NCBI GenBank assembly: GCA_905214195.1 | Contig: CAJMLH010000024.1 | Span: 1-29,718 of the forward strand | DNA: 29,718 bases | Source: an uncultured bacterium | Lineage (GTDB): Bacteria; Bacillota; Clostridia; Peptostreptococcales; Anaerovoracaceae | Reading direction: 5' to 3' | Shown: positions 8,141-15,804 of the stretch, in pieces | Position numbering within the stretch: position 1 is the stretch's first letter | Layout of the letters: each line of letters starts with the position of its first letter | Made by a program: the position numbers and the translations under genes | The notes under the pieces: model-generated | Databases searched by the model: none | Seen by the model: only the letters and a program-made list of their open reading frames with translations | Told to the model about the DNA's origin: nothing

Positions 8141-8683
8141 ATGAGAAATTTCGCTCCGGATGAGCTAAAAGAAAAGAAAGAACAATATGAAAAAGCTGCA
8201 AGAAAAAGATCTTACATATTGTTTGTTTTGTTAATTCTGATTGAGGTTTTATATTTTTATAAGTTTAAATCTTCAATTCATTCGTTTTGGTCTGGTGCAA
8301 CGGTAATTGTTGGAGGAATTATAATAGTATTTATAGTAACAAGGATGATACCGAAATTTATAAATACCCATATTCTTTCAGGTTTTTCAAAGGAACTTAA
8401 AAAGGTCGTCGATGCCTACGCAGAAAGCAATGATGCCGAGAAATTTTACGATGATTTACTTAACATGAAGTCAAATCCTAAAACCATGCGTGGTGAAGTG
8501 GTATGGTACTTAAATATTTCCACAGCTCTTATAGAGCAAGGTAAATTTGATGAAGCAATGCAGCTTTTGAATAAATTAGAAGCTGCGGCTGACAAGGCAG
8601 AGGCTGACTTTATAAAAAAACACAAGCAAGAACTGAAAAAGCAAGAGGCTGCAAAGAAAGCATCCGATAACCCGGAACAATAG
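8141..8683 (+). CDS. Small membrane protein with a TPR-like C-terminal part
   Basis: I do not recognise a named family. The 180-residue protein starts with a charged helix (residues 1-22), followed by two hydrophobic segments near 24-42 and 51-69. A soluble part follows whose helix pairs (AEKFYDDLLNM, ALIEQGKFDEAMQLLNKLE) resemble tetratricopeptide repeats. The last 25 residues are rich in lysine, glutamate and alanine and probably form a helix. The likely topology is a membrane hairpin with the repeat part in the cytoplasm. AGAAAGGG lies 9 nt before the ATG. It is transcribed alone, divergent from arcB and convergent with rlmL, and ends before a long hairpin. Function unknown. Confidence 0.75.
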   Translation: MRNFAPDELKEKKEQYEKAARKRSYILFVLLILIEVLYFYKFKSSIHSFWSGATVIVGGIIIVFIVTRMIPKFINTHILSGFSKELKKVVDAYAESNDAEKFYDDLLNMKSNPKTMRGEVVWYLNISTALIEQGKFDEAMQLLNKLEAAADKAEADFIKKHKQELKKQEAAKKASDNPEQ

Positions 8684-8731
8684 ATTGTCTAAAAGGCTAA
8701 GCGATTTTGAACCATAAGGCAACTTAATAAG

Positions 8732-8809
8732 AAAACCCTGAACTAATATCAACTGTTAAACATAAGTTAAAGATCAATGTTGATGATGCCGATATATTTC
8801 AGGGTTTTT
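8732..8809. terminator. Long bidirectional hairpin between convergent genes
   Basis: AAAACCCTGAA (8732-8742) pairs with TTCAGGGTTTT (8798-8808). The 55-nt interior contains a second possible pairing (ATCAAC with GTTGAT). T-rich sequence follows the plus-strand stem. It probably terminates the gene at 8141-8683 and may also stop rlmL transcription. Confidence 0.7.
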
Positions 8810-8821
8810 ATATTTCAATAA

Positions 8822-9982
8822 TTATTTCTTTTTTGGTTTTTGTCCATGATATTGATAATAACAGACTTCCTTTCGTCCGTTAAAAAGTTTTCGTCTGCGG
8901 TCTGCCGGTCTTTCAAAAACTTTTTCCTCAATGGATTTATCCGATGTTATTGCAAACATCGACCATGTCGGATTTTTCTTTAAAAATCTGTTAAATCCTA
9001 AATACAGTTTGTCTATGGATTTGCGGTCACCGATTCTCTCACCGTAAGGCGGATTTGTTATTATAATTCCACCCTCCTCGCTGCCATTCGGCAAAAGAGA
9101 TGATGACTCACAAAGTTTACCGCTGTCGGCCTGTCTGAAACAGATGTCGTCCAATACTCCGGCCTCTGCCGCATTTTCCATGGCAGCTTGAATAGCCTTT
9201 TTATCTGTATCATAGGCATATATTTTAAGCGGCGTTTCCCAGTCGGTATCCTCAAAAGCTTTTTTCCGTTCCTCTTTCCAAAGGTTCTCAGGTATTGCAT
9301 CCCACTCCTCTGCTGCAAACATTCGGCTGACTCCCGGAGATATGTTTCGTCCAATCATCGCAGCTTCTATAGGAATAGTTCCCGACCCACAGCAGGTGTC
9401 AACAAGTATTCTGTCCTTATTCCAAAACGATAAATTTATCATGGCAGCAGCCAGAGTTTCCTTGATAGGTGCGACAACTGCATTCTGCCTGTATCCTCTC
9501 TTATGCAGGCTCGGTCCCGTTGTATCCAAAGTCACTGTCACCCTGTCTTTTAAAAGGGCTACCTTTATATCATAAAGAGCACCGGTCTTTTCAAAGTAAT
9601 CTACGCCATATGTTTCTCTCAGCTTTTCTATTATTGCCTTTTCTGCAACAGATTGACACGCCGGTACACTAAAAAGCTTAGATTTTACAGAAGAACCATT
9701 GACTATAAATTTTCCGTCCGGTGGTATCCATTCTTCCCAAGGGATAGCCTTTACTTGCTGAAATAAATCCTCGAACTCAAGAGCTTCAAACTCTGCCATC
9801 TTTATCTGCACTCTATCTGCACATCTCAGCCTGATATTTGTTCTTGCTATCGCTCTCTCATCCCCTAAAAAGGTTATTTTTCCATCCTCTGATTTTAATA
9901 TTTTGTAACCAAGGTTCTCTATCTCTCTTTTTACAGGAGCCTCAAGCCCAAAGGTTACTGCCGCTATAAGTTCAAGTTTCAT
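8822..9982 (-). CDS. rlmL: THUMP-domain 23S rRNA guanine-N2 methyltransferase (RlmL/YpsC type)
   Basis: This SAM-dependent RNA methyltransferase most likely makes an N2-methylguanine in 23S rRNA. Residues about 45-155 form the ferredoxin-like and THUMP RNA-binding region. The Rossmann-type catalytic domain follows with the SAM motif DTCCGSGTIPIEAA (195-208) and the catalytic TNPPYGER (309-316). The 386-residue length matches the single-domain Firmicutes proteins; E. coli RlmL is a longer fusion. GGAG precedes the ATG. It lies 106 nt downstream of the mreB gene on the same strand and may share its transcript. The exact target guanine is not provable from sequence. Confidence 0.9.
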   Translation of the reverse strand: MKLELIAAVTFGLEAPVKREIENLGYKILKSEDGKITFLGDERAIARTNIRLRCADRVQIKMAEFEALEFEDLFQQVKAIPWEEWIPPDGKFIVNGSSVKSKLFSVPACQSVAEKAIIEKLRETYGVDYFEKTGALYDIKVALLKDRVTVTLDTTGPSLHKRGYRQNAVVAPIKETLAAAMINLSFWNKDRILVDTCCGSGTIPIEAAMIGRNISPGVSRMFAAEEWDAIPENLWKEERKKAFEDTDWETPLKIYAYDTDKKAIQAAMENAAEAGVLDDICFRQADSGKLCESSSLLPNGSEEGGIIITNPPYGERIGDRKSIDKLYLGFNRFLKKNPTWSMFAITSDKSIEEKVFERPADRRRKLFNGRKEVCYYQYHGQKPKKK

Positions 9983-10030
9983 TATAATTTCTCCGTATGC
10001 TGTAATATACCTATAAGTAAAACAAAACGA

Positions 10031-10082
10031 CCCCTTGCCGCTGCGCCGCCCAAACTAAGGCTGCGCCGTCTGAGGCCGCTGC
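10031..10082. repeat. GC-rich short direct repeats between mreB and rlmL
   Basis: In otherwise AT-rich DNA this stretch is strikingly GC-rich. GCTGCGCCG occurs at 10040-10048 and 10060-10068, exactly 20 bp apart. GCCGCTGC occurs at 10037-10044 and 10075-10082. The copies are direct repeats, and I see no strong stem or T-run that would make it a terminator. Confidence 0.6.
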
Positions 10083-10088
10083 TTAATT

Positions 10089-11111
10089 TTAGAGGTAAGG
10101 TTCTCTCTTATTGAGATAATTGCTCTTAAGCGAATCAAGCTCATTGAGAGCCTTGCCGGTTCCCACTGCTACACATGATTTAGGATCCTCTGCAATAATT
10201 ACCTTTATACCTGTTCTGTTTTCTATTCTCTTATCTATACCGTACATCAGGGCACCGCCTCCTGTTACAACAATTCCGGAATTGCTTATGTCGGCAGCCA
10301 ACTCAGGCGGAGTTCTCTCCAAAACATTGTGTACGGCTTCACAGATTTCATGAAGAGGTTCTTCAAGGGCATCCATTATCTCTTCGGAAGTAACCTCTAC
10401 GCTCTTAGGGAGCCCGGTAACAAGGTCACGACCTCTGCACTCTCTTGTAACTGCTTCTTCCCTCGGAAATGCTGTTCCTATGGTGAGTTTGAGTTCCTCG
10501 GCCGTTCTTTCTCCTATATAAAGCTTATGAGCCTTTCTCATGTATTTTATAATTGCTTCGTCAAATTTGTCTCCAGCCATTTTTACAGATGAACTTGCAA
10601 CGATTCCACCCAGTGAAATAACTGCAATATCGGTAGTTCCACCACCTATGTCTATTACCATGGCTCCATCCGGTTTGCTTATGTCAAGACCTGCTCCTAT
10701 GGCTGCTGCAACCGGTTCTTCCATAAGGAATACATCCTTTCCTCCGGCCTGCTCGGCTGCTTCACGAACGGCTCTTTTTTCTACTTCCGTAACTCCGCTC
10801 GGCACGCACACCATGATTCTCGGCTTGAAAAATCTGCCATTGCCGCATGTCTTTCTTATAAAGTATTTCAACATTCTCTCAGTAATATCATAGTCGGAAA
10901 CCACACCGTCTCTAAGAGGTCTTATAGCTACGATGTTTGATGGTGTTCTTCCAAGCATCTGTCTTGCTTCTTCCCCTACTGCAAGAATTTCGTCCGTGTC
11001 ATTGTTTATCGCCACTACAGACGGCTCATTGAGGACGATTCCTTTTCCTTTTATATATACTAAAACATTAGCTGTTCCCAAGTCTATGCCCACTTCGTTC
11101 GCAAATCCCAT
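10089..11111 (-). CDS. mreB: Rod-shape-determining actin homologue (MreB/Mbl)
   Basis: This bacterial actin forms membrane-associated filaments that guide cell-wall synthesis along the cell's length. The 340-residue protein shows the actin ATPase landmarks in order: phosphate-1 GIDLGTANVLVY near residue 10, phosphate-2 DIGGGTTDIAVISLGG in the middle, and the adenosine motif GIVVTGGGALMYG near residue 285. There are ATGs at 11117 and 11111. AGGAG ends 2 nt before the first and about 8 nt before the second, so I chose 11111. A near-consensus promoter lies 65 nt upstream. In Bacillus the mbl paralogue is next to spoIIID; here spoIIID is 7 kb away. Which paralogue this is (MreB, Mbl or MreBH) cannot be settled from sequence alone. 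Confidence 0.93.
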   Translation of the reverse strand: MGFANEVGIDLGTANVLVYIKGKGIVLNEPSVVAINNDTDEILAVGEEARQMLGRTPSNIVAIRPLRDGVVSDYDITERMLKYFIRKTCGNGRFFKPRIMVCVPSGVTEVEKRAVREAAEQAGGKDVFLMEEPVAAAIGAGLDISKPDGAMVIDIGGGTTDIAVISLGGIVASSSVKMAGDKFDEAIIKYMRKAHKLYIGERTAEELKLTIGTAFPREEAVTRECRGRDLVTGLPKSVEVTSEEIMDALEEPLHEICEAVHNVLERTPPELAADISNSGIVVTGGGALMYGIDKRIENRTGIKVIIAEDPKSCVAVGTGKALNELDSLKSNYLNKREPYL

Positions 11112-11174
11112 ATACATTCTCCTTTTCTCAAAAAATCAATATGCGTCTATTTTATCATTTACATTTCTCAAAAC

Positions 11175-11203
11175 ATTATATATAAAAATTTCACTTTTTT
11201 CAA
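11175..11203 (-). promoter_or_regulatory. Sigma-A-type promoter of mreB
   Basis: On the minus strand TTGAAA (11203-11198) and a perfect TATAAT (11180-11175) are separated by 17 bp. Confidence 0.8.
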
Positions 11204-11254
11204 TTTGTTTAGAAGAATTGTATGTGAATTTTTAATATAATTTACTCTTTTTTG

Positions 11255-11285
11255 AAAAAATATGCAAAAGCAATCGCTGTTGCAT
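11255..11285 (-). terminator. Second of two tandem terminators
   Basis: ATGCAAAAGC (11262-11271) and GCTGTTGCAT (11276-11285) form a 10-bp stem with one mismatch and a 4-nt loop. On the minus strand it is followed by a T-run (plus As at 11255-11260). It backs up the terminator just before it. Confidence 0.7.
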
Positions 11286-11320
11286 AAAAAACACCCCCGT
11301 CCTTCATGGCACGGAGGTGT
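11286..11320 (-). terminator. Terminator of the acyl-CoA ligase gene
   Basis: ACACCCCCGT (11291-11300) pairs with ACGGAGGTGT (11311-11320) with one wobble and a 10-nt loop. On the minus strand six or more Ts follow. It lies about 30 nt past the ligase stop codon and shields the mreB promoter from readthrough. Confidence 0.88.
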
Positions 11321-11348
11321 CGTTCTCAGATGTCAATTATTTAATTTA

Positions 11349-13151
11349 TTACATCTTCTTATTGCTTTCCACGAATCTTTTTATCTTCTTACTTGTATTC
11401 TTCTCAAATTCTTCATGGCGCAACGAAATCTTTTTTATCTTCTTAAACATAGGAAGATTTGCATTTATCTTGTCTACTTCTTTCCACAAAAGTGCTTTTA
11501 TCTGTTCATCGTCGGCATCCTTTCCTATCGCCTCTGCAACTTCATCAGCATCAGGTATTATTGCGGCCACGATAGTTATGTCTCCCGATTTTTCATCTTC
11601 GGCACCCCATACCATTGATTCGGAAACATAATTGCTCTGGGACAAATAATATTCCAATTCTTCAGGGTATACATTCTTTCCGTTGGAGGCTATTATTACA
11701 TTCTTTTTACGGCCGGTTATATATATAAATTTCTCTTCATCTATATAGCCCTGATCTCCCGTGTAGAACCATCCGTCTTTGATGACCTTTGCCGTTTCTT
11801 CAGGCATTTTATAATATCCCAACATAACATTATCGCCCTTTAGACAAATTTCACCTATGCCGTCTTCGTCTTTGTCTGCTATTTTTACATCCATACCGGG
11901 CAATATATGTCCCACGGAAGAATTCCTCATATATTTGTGCTGATCAGGATTTAACGCTCCCATCGGTGCGCATTCGCTCAGACCGTATCCTTGAACAGCT
12001 ATAAATCCAAGGTCGTTAAAGAACTGTAAAATTGCAGGATCTATAGCAGCTCCTCCGGAAATCAACACTCTCATTCTTCCGCCGAAAACTTTAAGAATAT
12101 CTTTGAGAAGTTTCTTGTTTAAATCTATTCCTATTTTTTTGGTGACCTTATTGACAGCCATCACTTTTCTGACTAATTTCTCCTTACCCTGCTTTCTCAC
12201 ATTTTTCATTATTGTCTTATACAGGGTCTCAAATAGTGCAGGCACTCCAAGGAACATGGTAGGTCTTACTTCCGAAAGATTCTTAACTATATATTTGAGG
12301 CCTTCGCAATAAGCTATACTTGCTCCTTTATAAAGGGGCATCAGGAAACCGCAAGTTCCTTCATATGTGTGGTGTACAGGAAGTACCGAAAAGAAGATAT
12401 CCCATGTGTGTACTTTCAAAATAGTCGGGGCTATCATCAAATCGAAACATATATTTTTATGTGAAAGCATTACGCCCTTAGCAATTCCTGTTGTTCCTGA
12501 TGTGAACAGCAATTCACTCATCTCATCATTTACTATTTTTGTGTCGATAAAGCTCCTGTCCCCTCCGTCGAGCAATGTCTTGCCCTCTGCTATAAGGCTG
12601 CTCCAGCTTGTAATGCCGTCAAGTTCTTTGTTTCCGTTAAGTTTTATGAGCAGGTTTAAAGATGTGTCCCCGGATTCTTTTATTTCCTTAAATGTCTCTG
12701 CGTATTTTTCCGTAAACATTACGGCAGAAACTTCTGCTTCTTTTACCAGCTGTTTAAGCTCGCCGGCACCAAGCTCCTTATCGAGAGGAACAACTATGCC
12801 GGTACCGCATATTACTGCAAGATAGCTTATCGCCCATTGATAACAGTTCTCTCCTATAACTGCGATTCTCTTATCTTTAAGACCCTTTGAAATCAATGCA
12901 GTTCCCAATGCATTAACTGTGTCCAGCGTTTCCTTGTAAGTTATGCTTTTGTATGGCTCGTCTTTTGCAAATTTCTGCATAAAGGCAACATTATCTCCGT
13001 AAAGCGCTACACTGGATACAAGCATGTCTTTCAAATCGGTAATAGGTCTGCTTTCTCTGTAAACGACATATTTGTCACTGCTGGTGGCAAGGTCACTTAT
13101 TACCTTATCTGCCCACGCTTTCTCTGCATTTTTTATATCTTCATAACTCAT
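11349..13151 (-). CDS. AMP-forming long-chain acyl-CoA ligase-like protein
   Basis: This is an adenylate-forming enzyme of the ANL superfamily, most similar to long-chain fatty acid-CoA ligases. It activates a carboxylic acid with ATP and joins it to CoA. The 600-residue protein has the P-loop LLFTSGTTGIAKGV (about 214-227), the A5-type GYGLSECAP, the ATP-binding GWFYTGDQGYID, and the hinge and C-terminal GRKKNVIIASNGKNVYPEELE region. I see no signal peptide, so it is cytosolic or peripheral. GGAGGAAAA precedes the ATG. It has its own promoter, back to back with that of a DUF1836 protein, and two terminators after it. The acyl substrate is unknown. Confidence 0.9.
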   Translation of the reverse strand: MSYEDIKNAEKAWADKVISDLATSSDKYVVYRESRPITDLKDMLVSSVALYGDNVAFMQKFAKDEPYKSITYKETLDTVNALGTALISKGLKDKRIAVIGENCYQWAISYLAVICGTGIVVPLDKELGAGELKQLVKEAEVSAVMFTEKYAETFKEIKESGDTSLNLLIKLNGNKELDGITSWSSLIAEGKTLLDGGDRSFIDTKIVNDEMSELLFTSGTTGIAKGVMLSHKNICFDLMIAPTILKVHTWDIFFSVLPVHHTYEGTCGFLMPLYKGASIAYCEGLKYIVKNLSEVRPTMFLGVPALFETLYKTIMKNVRKQGKEKLVRKVMAVNKVTKKIGIDLNKKLLKDILKVFGGRMRVLISGGAAIDPAILQFFNDLGFIAVQGYGLSECAPMGALNPDQHKYMRNSSVGHILPGMDVKIADKDEDGIGEICLKGDNVMLGYYKMPEETAKVIKDGWFYTGDQGYIDEEKFIYITGRKKNVIIASNGKNVYPEELEYYLSQSNYVSESMVWGAEDEKSGDITIVAAIIPDADEVAEAIGKDADDEQIKALLWKEVDKINANLPMFKKIKKISLRHEEFEKNTSKKIKRFVESNKKM

Positions 13152-13192
13152 AATCCCAATTTTCCTCCAAAATTCATGTAGTTTTCAATACC

Positions 13193-13221
13193 AGATTACC
13201 ATGTGTTGATTACAATGTCAA
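13193..13221 (-). promoter_or_regulatory. Promoter of the acyl-CoA ligase gene
   Basis: On the minus strand a perfect -35 TTGACA (13221-13216) is followed after 17 bp by TAATCT (13198-13193). The divergent DUF1836 promoter begins 2 bp away. Confidence 0.72.
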
Positions 13222-13223
13222 TC

Positions 13224-13252
13224 TTTACATAATCTGACCGCTATGATAAAAT
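13224..13252 (+). promoter_or_regulatory. Promoter of the DUF1836 gene
   Basis: TTTACA (13224-13229) and TAAAAT (13247-13252) are 17 bp apart. The first ATG of the open frame (13243) falls inside this promoter, which supports the downstream start at 13282. Confidence 0.62.
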
Positions 13253-13281
13253 ATATTAAAATTCCTTTGGAGATTGATAAA

Positions 13282-13791
13282 ATGACTAAAGAGAACACAA
13301 ATAAAAATGCTTACTCAGATACTTTTCATATTCCCCGTTGGGACGAACTTCCTGCCATAGACCTTTATATGGATCAGGTCATTTCTTTTACTCGTTCGGC
13401 TTTCGGTGAATTTTTCGATTCCAAGAGAGTGCCTCCTTTGACCAAAAGTATGGTAAACAATTATGTAAAGGCTCGTATAATAGACCCTCCCGTCAACAAA
13501 AAATACAGTCGGCTTTCCATGGCTATGGTCATCGTCGTATATATACTTAAGATTTGTTATTCTACAGAAGAAATCAGAAAACTAATAGATATAGGACTTA
13601 GTCTTCCGAGCAACCCCACTACTTACAACAGGTTCTGTGAATCAGTTGAGCGTGCTGTAAAAACTGTCTTTTCCGGTTCTATTCATGTTGAAAATCTTCA
13701 GGAGAAAGGCCGGGAAAAAAGGTACCTCGTCGATAACTTTGCGCTTTCTTTCGCATGTAAGTTATATGTACAGTATATAATCAACGACTGA
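13282..13791 (+). CDS. DUF1836 domain protein
   Basis: The protein of 169 residues belongs to the DUF1836 family of Firmicutes. The family is recognised by a start like IPRWDELPAIDLYMDQV, the segment LTKSMVNNYVKARIIDPPVNKKYSR, and a helical remainder ending in a Y-rich region. The central part resembles a MerR-like winged helix (a helix pair, then a short KxYSR wing), so a DNA-binding regulator is a reasonable guess, but family members lack a proven function. The ATG at 13282 has GGAG 9 nt upstream. The earlier ATG at 13243 lies inside the promoter. It is divergent from the acyl-CoA ligase gene with overlapping control DNA, which makes it a candidate regulator of that gene. Confidence 0.82.
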   Translation: MTKENTNKNAYSDTFHIPRWDELPAIDLYMDQVISFTRSAFGEFFDSKRVPPLTKSMVNNYVKARIIDPPVNKKYSRLSMAMVIVVYILKICYSTEEIRKLIDIGLSLPSNPTTYNRFCESVERAVKTVFSGSIHVENLQEKGREKRYLVDNFALSFACKLYVQYIIND

Positions 13792-13804
13792 TAATTTATA
13801 AGAT

Positions 13805-13875
13805 TAAAAAAGGTTCTAAAACAAATGTTTTTCAGTGGCAAAACTGCCAAACTTTTGTTATAGAACCTTATTTTT
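13805..13875. terminator. Bidirectional terminator between DUF1836 gene and trpB
   Basis: AAGGTTCTA (13810-13818) pairs perfectly with TAGAACCTT (13861-13869), and the inner AAACAAA/TTTTGTT segments extend the stem. A-rich sequence on the left and ATTTTT on the right give T-runs in both directions, so it serves both convergent genes. Confidence 0.85.
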
Positions 13876-13881
13876 GTAATT

Positions 13882-15267
13882 TTATTTTATTTCCGTAACT
13901 TGCGGCAGCTTTTCAAAGCTTTTTGCAAGTTCTTCATCTGTAGGTACATAATCGTTCATAGTTCCGTTGTTGTAACTCTCATATGCCTTAAGATCAAAGT
14001 ATCCTGTTCCTGTTAATCCAAAGAGGATAGTTTTTTCCTCGCCTGTTTCTCTGCACTTTATTGCCTCGTCCATCGCAACCTTTATCGCATGGCTGCTTTC
14101 AGGAGCAGGAAGTGTTCCCTCTACTCTGGCGAACTCAACGGCAGCTTTAAACACCTCTGTCTGCTCAACACTTCGTGCTTCCATCAGTCCCTGATCATAC
14201 AGTTCGGAAAGAATCGAACTCATGCCGTGATACCTAAGACCTCCTGAATGGTTTGCAGACGGTATGAAATTGCTTCCCAATGTATACATCTTTGATAGTG
14301 GACAAACTCTACCTGTATCACAAAAGTCATATGCATATTTACCTCTTGTAAAACTTGGGCAAGATGCCGGTTCTACGGCTATAAATTTGTAATCAGCCTC
14401 GCCTCTTAGTTTTTCTCCCATAAACGGAGCTATAAGTCCGCCAAGGTTTGAACCTCCTCCTGCACAGCCTATTATAATATCAGGTTTTATTCCGTATTTA
14501 TCCATGGCAGTTTTAGCTTCCAGACCTATTATGCTCTGATGAAGCATTACCTGAGACAACACGCTGCCCAGCACATATCTGTATCCGTCTTTTGATCCGG
14601 CAGCCTCAACGGCTTCCGAAATCGCACAGCCCAAGCTTCCTGTTGTCCCCGGATGTTCTCTCAGTATCTTCTTTCCCACTTCTGTTGTTTCTGACGGCGA
14701 CGGAGTGACTTTAGCTCCATAAGTCCTCATAACCTCTCTCCTGAAAGGCTTTTGTTCATATGAAACCTTAACCATATATACATTGCAATCAAGACCAAGG
14801 TATGCACATGCCATTGACAGCGCCGTTCCCCACTGTCCTGCTCCGGTTTCAGTCGTAACTCCCTTAAGTCCCTGATTTTTGGCATAATATGCTTGTGCTA
14901 TGGCAGAATTCAGTTTGTGACTTCCACTGGTGTTGTTTCCCTCAAACTTATAGTAAATCTTTGCGGGGGTCTGGAGCTTTTCTTCTAAGCAGTATGCACG
15001 CACAAGCGGTGCGGGGCGGTACATTTTATAAAAATCTCTTATTTCCTGCGGTATGTCTATATATGCTGTAGTATCATCCAATTCCTGTTTTACCAATTCT
15101 TCGCAGAATACCTTATTCAGTTCATCCGCAGTCATCGGCTGCAATGTTACAGGATTGAGCAGCGGTGCAGGCTTTTTTTTCATGTCCGCACGAACATTGT
15201 AATATTGCTTAGGCATCTCGTTTTCTTCAAGATAAATCTTATAAGGGATTTTGTTTTGATCTTTCAT
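13882..15267 (-). CDS. trpB: Tryptophan synthase beta chain, TrpB2 type
   Basis: This PLP enzyme joins indole and serine to make tryptophan. The protein has 461 residues, longer than standard TrpB (about 400), and shows TrpB2-class features. These are a long N-terminal extension, RPAPLVRAYCLEE, the PLP lysine in NNTSGSHKLNSA (Lys118), ETGAGQWG, and the phosphate-binding CAGGGSNLGG. No trpA partner is nearby, in keeping with TrpB2 proteins that work without an alpha chain, perhaps in indole salvage or as serine deaminase. GGAG precedes ATG 15267; a more upstream ATG at 15285 lacks a site. Expression is under a T-box leader whose likely specifier codon is UGG (Trp). The family call is firm; the in vivo role is inferred. 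Confidence 0.93.
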   Translation of the reverse strand: MKDQNKIPYKIYLEENEMPKQYYNVRADMKKKPAPLLNPVTLQPMTADELNKVFCEELVKQELDDTTAYIDIPQEIRDFYKMYRPAPLVRAYCLEEKLQTPAKIYYKFEGNNTSGSHKLNSAIAQAYYAKNQGLKGVTTETGAGQWGTALSMACAYLGLDCNVYMVKVSYEQKPFRREVMRTYGAKVTPSPSETTEVGKKILREHPGTTGSLGCAISEAVEAAGSKDGYRYVLGSVLSQVMLHQSIIGLEAKTAMDKYGIKPDIIIGCAGGGSNLGGLIAPFMGEKLRGEADYKFIAVEPASCPSFTRGKYAYDFCDTGRVCPLSKMYTLGSNFIPSANHSGGLRYHGMSSILSELYDQGLMEARSVEQTEVFKAAVEFARVEGTLPAPESSHAIKVAMDEAIKCRETGEEKTILFGLTGTGYFDLKAYESYNNGTMNDYVPTDEELAKSFEKLPQVTEIK

Positions 15268-15332
15268 GGTTTTTCTCCTTTTCAATTAAATTGCTTAATT
15301 GAAGTGCCTCTGCCGGTTCAAATAGTTCCGAT

Positions 15333-15365
15333 AAAAAAATCCCTGTCCTTAACTCAAGGACAGGG
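15333..15365 (-). terminator. T-box terminator hairpin
   Basis: CCCTGTCCTT (15341-15350) and AAGGACAGGG (15356-15365) form a perfect 10-bp stem with a 5-nt loop, followed on the minus strand by seven Ts. It is the regulated stop of the T-box leader and lies 66 nt before the trpB start. Confidence 0.93.
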
Positions 15366-15627
15366 TATTAACCTGCGGTACCACCTTGTTTGACTCATGT
15401 CGAGCACAAGTCCACCTCTTGCAGAGTGCCATCACACTCCTTTCCACTTACGCAGGAATCTCGTCTCAGATACTAAGTCTTGGCATAAACGCTGTCAACC
15501 TTTCCCCTTGCCCTCAGGAGCCCATTATTCTAATCCGTTATCTGCCCGGCTTTCACCGTCCCGGGTTCGCTGTAAGAGCAGCAATCAGTTTTACTTCTCC
15601 TTCAAAGGTTTATTATTCAAATTTTAT
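15333..15627 (-). promoter_or_regulatory. T-box leader, probably tryptophan-specific
   Basis: This leader binds uncharged tRNA and then lets transcription continue into trpB. Read on the minus strand it starts near 15627. Stem I closes with CCTTT/AAAGG and holds an AGTA segment opposite the specifier side, with an apical GGGACGGTGAAAGCC. The conserved T-box core AGGTGGTACCGC lies at 15386-15375, followed by a strong terminator. The codon next to the lower stem (pairing GGAG with CTCC) is UGG at 15524-15522, matching tryptophan and the TrpB2 gene. The acceptor-binding bulge reads UGGU, which would suit an A discriminator or a G-U pair, a small caveat. Confidence 0.92.
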
Positions 15628-15633
15628 AGACTG

Positions 15634-15662
15634 AGTTTAACACTCAAATTGTGTTTTGTCAA
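15634..15662 (-). promoter_or_regulatory. Promoter of the T-box/trpB transcript
   Basis: A perfect -35 TTGACA (15662-15657) is followed after 17 bp by TAAACT (15639-15634). It gives a start near 15627, at the base of the T-box stem I. Confidence 0.85.
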
Positions 15663-15721
15663 CTATTATTTTTTATTTTTTTGTTATATGATACAATAAA
15701 ATTGCATTTTGCCGATTTGTG

Positions 15722-15750
15722 ATGACTTTATCTCTTTAATAAGATATAAT
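15722..15750 (+). promoter_or_regulatory. Candidate promoter of the LysO-like gene
   Basis: A perfect TATAAT (15745-15750) has ATGACT (15722-15727) 17 bp upstream. The -35 is weak. I found no lysine riboswitch between it and the gene. Confidence 0.5.
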
Positions 15751-15804
15751 TTAGATATATAAAGTAAAATGAGGTCTAAATATTCATATACGAGAGGTGT
15801 TTAC

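Noticed and set aside
15386..15699. Plus-strand open frames of 82 and 100 codons upstream of the LysO-like gene
   Set aside because: They lie on the complement of the T-box leader and its promoter, have no family resemblance, and the RNA structure explains the conservation-like look of the region.
15663..15804. Lysine riboswitch before the LysO-like gene
   Set aside because: The 140-bp gap is too short and AT-rich, shows no lysine-riboswitch elements, and a promoter-like TATAAT leaves only about 50 nt of leader.
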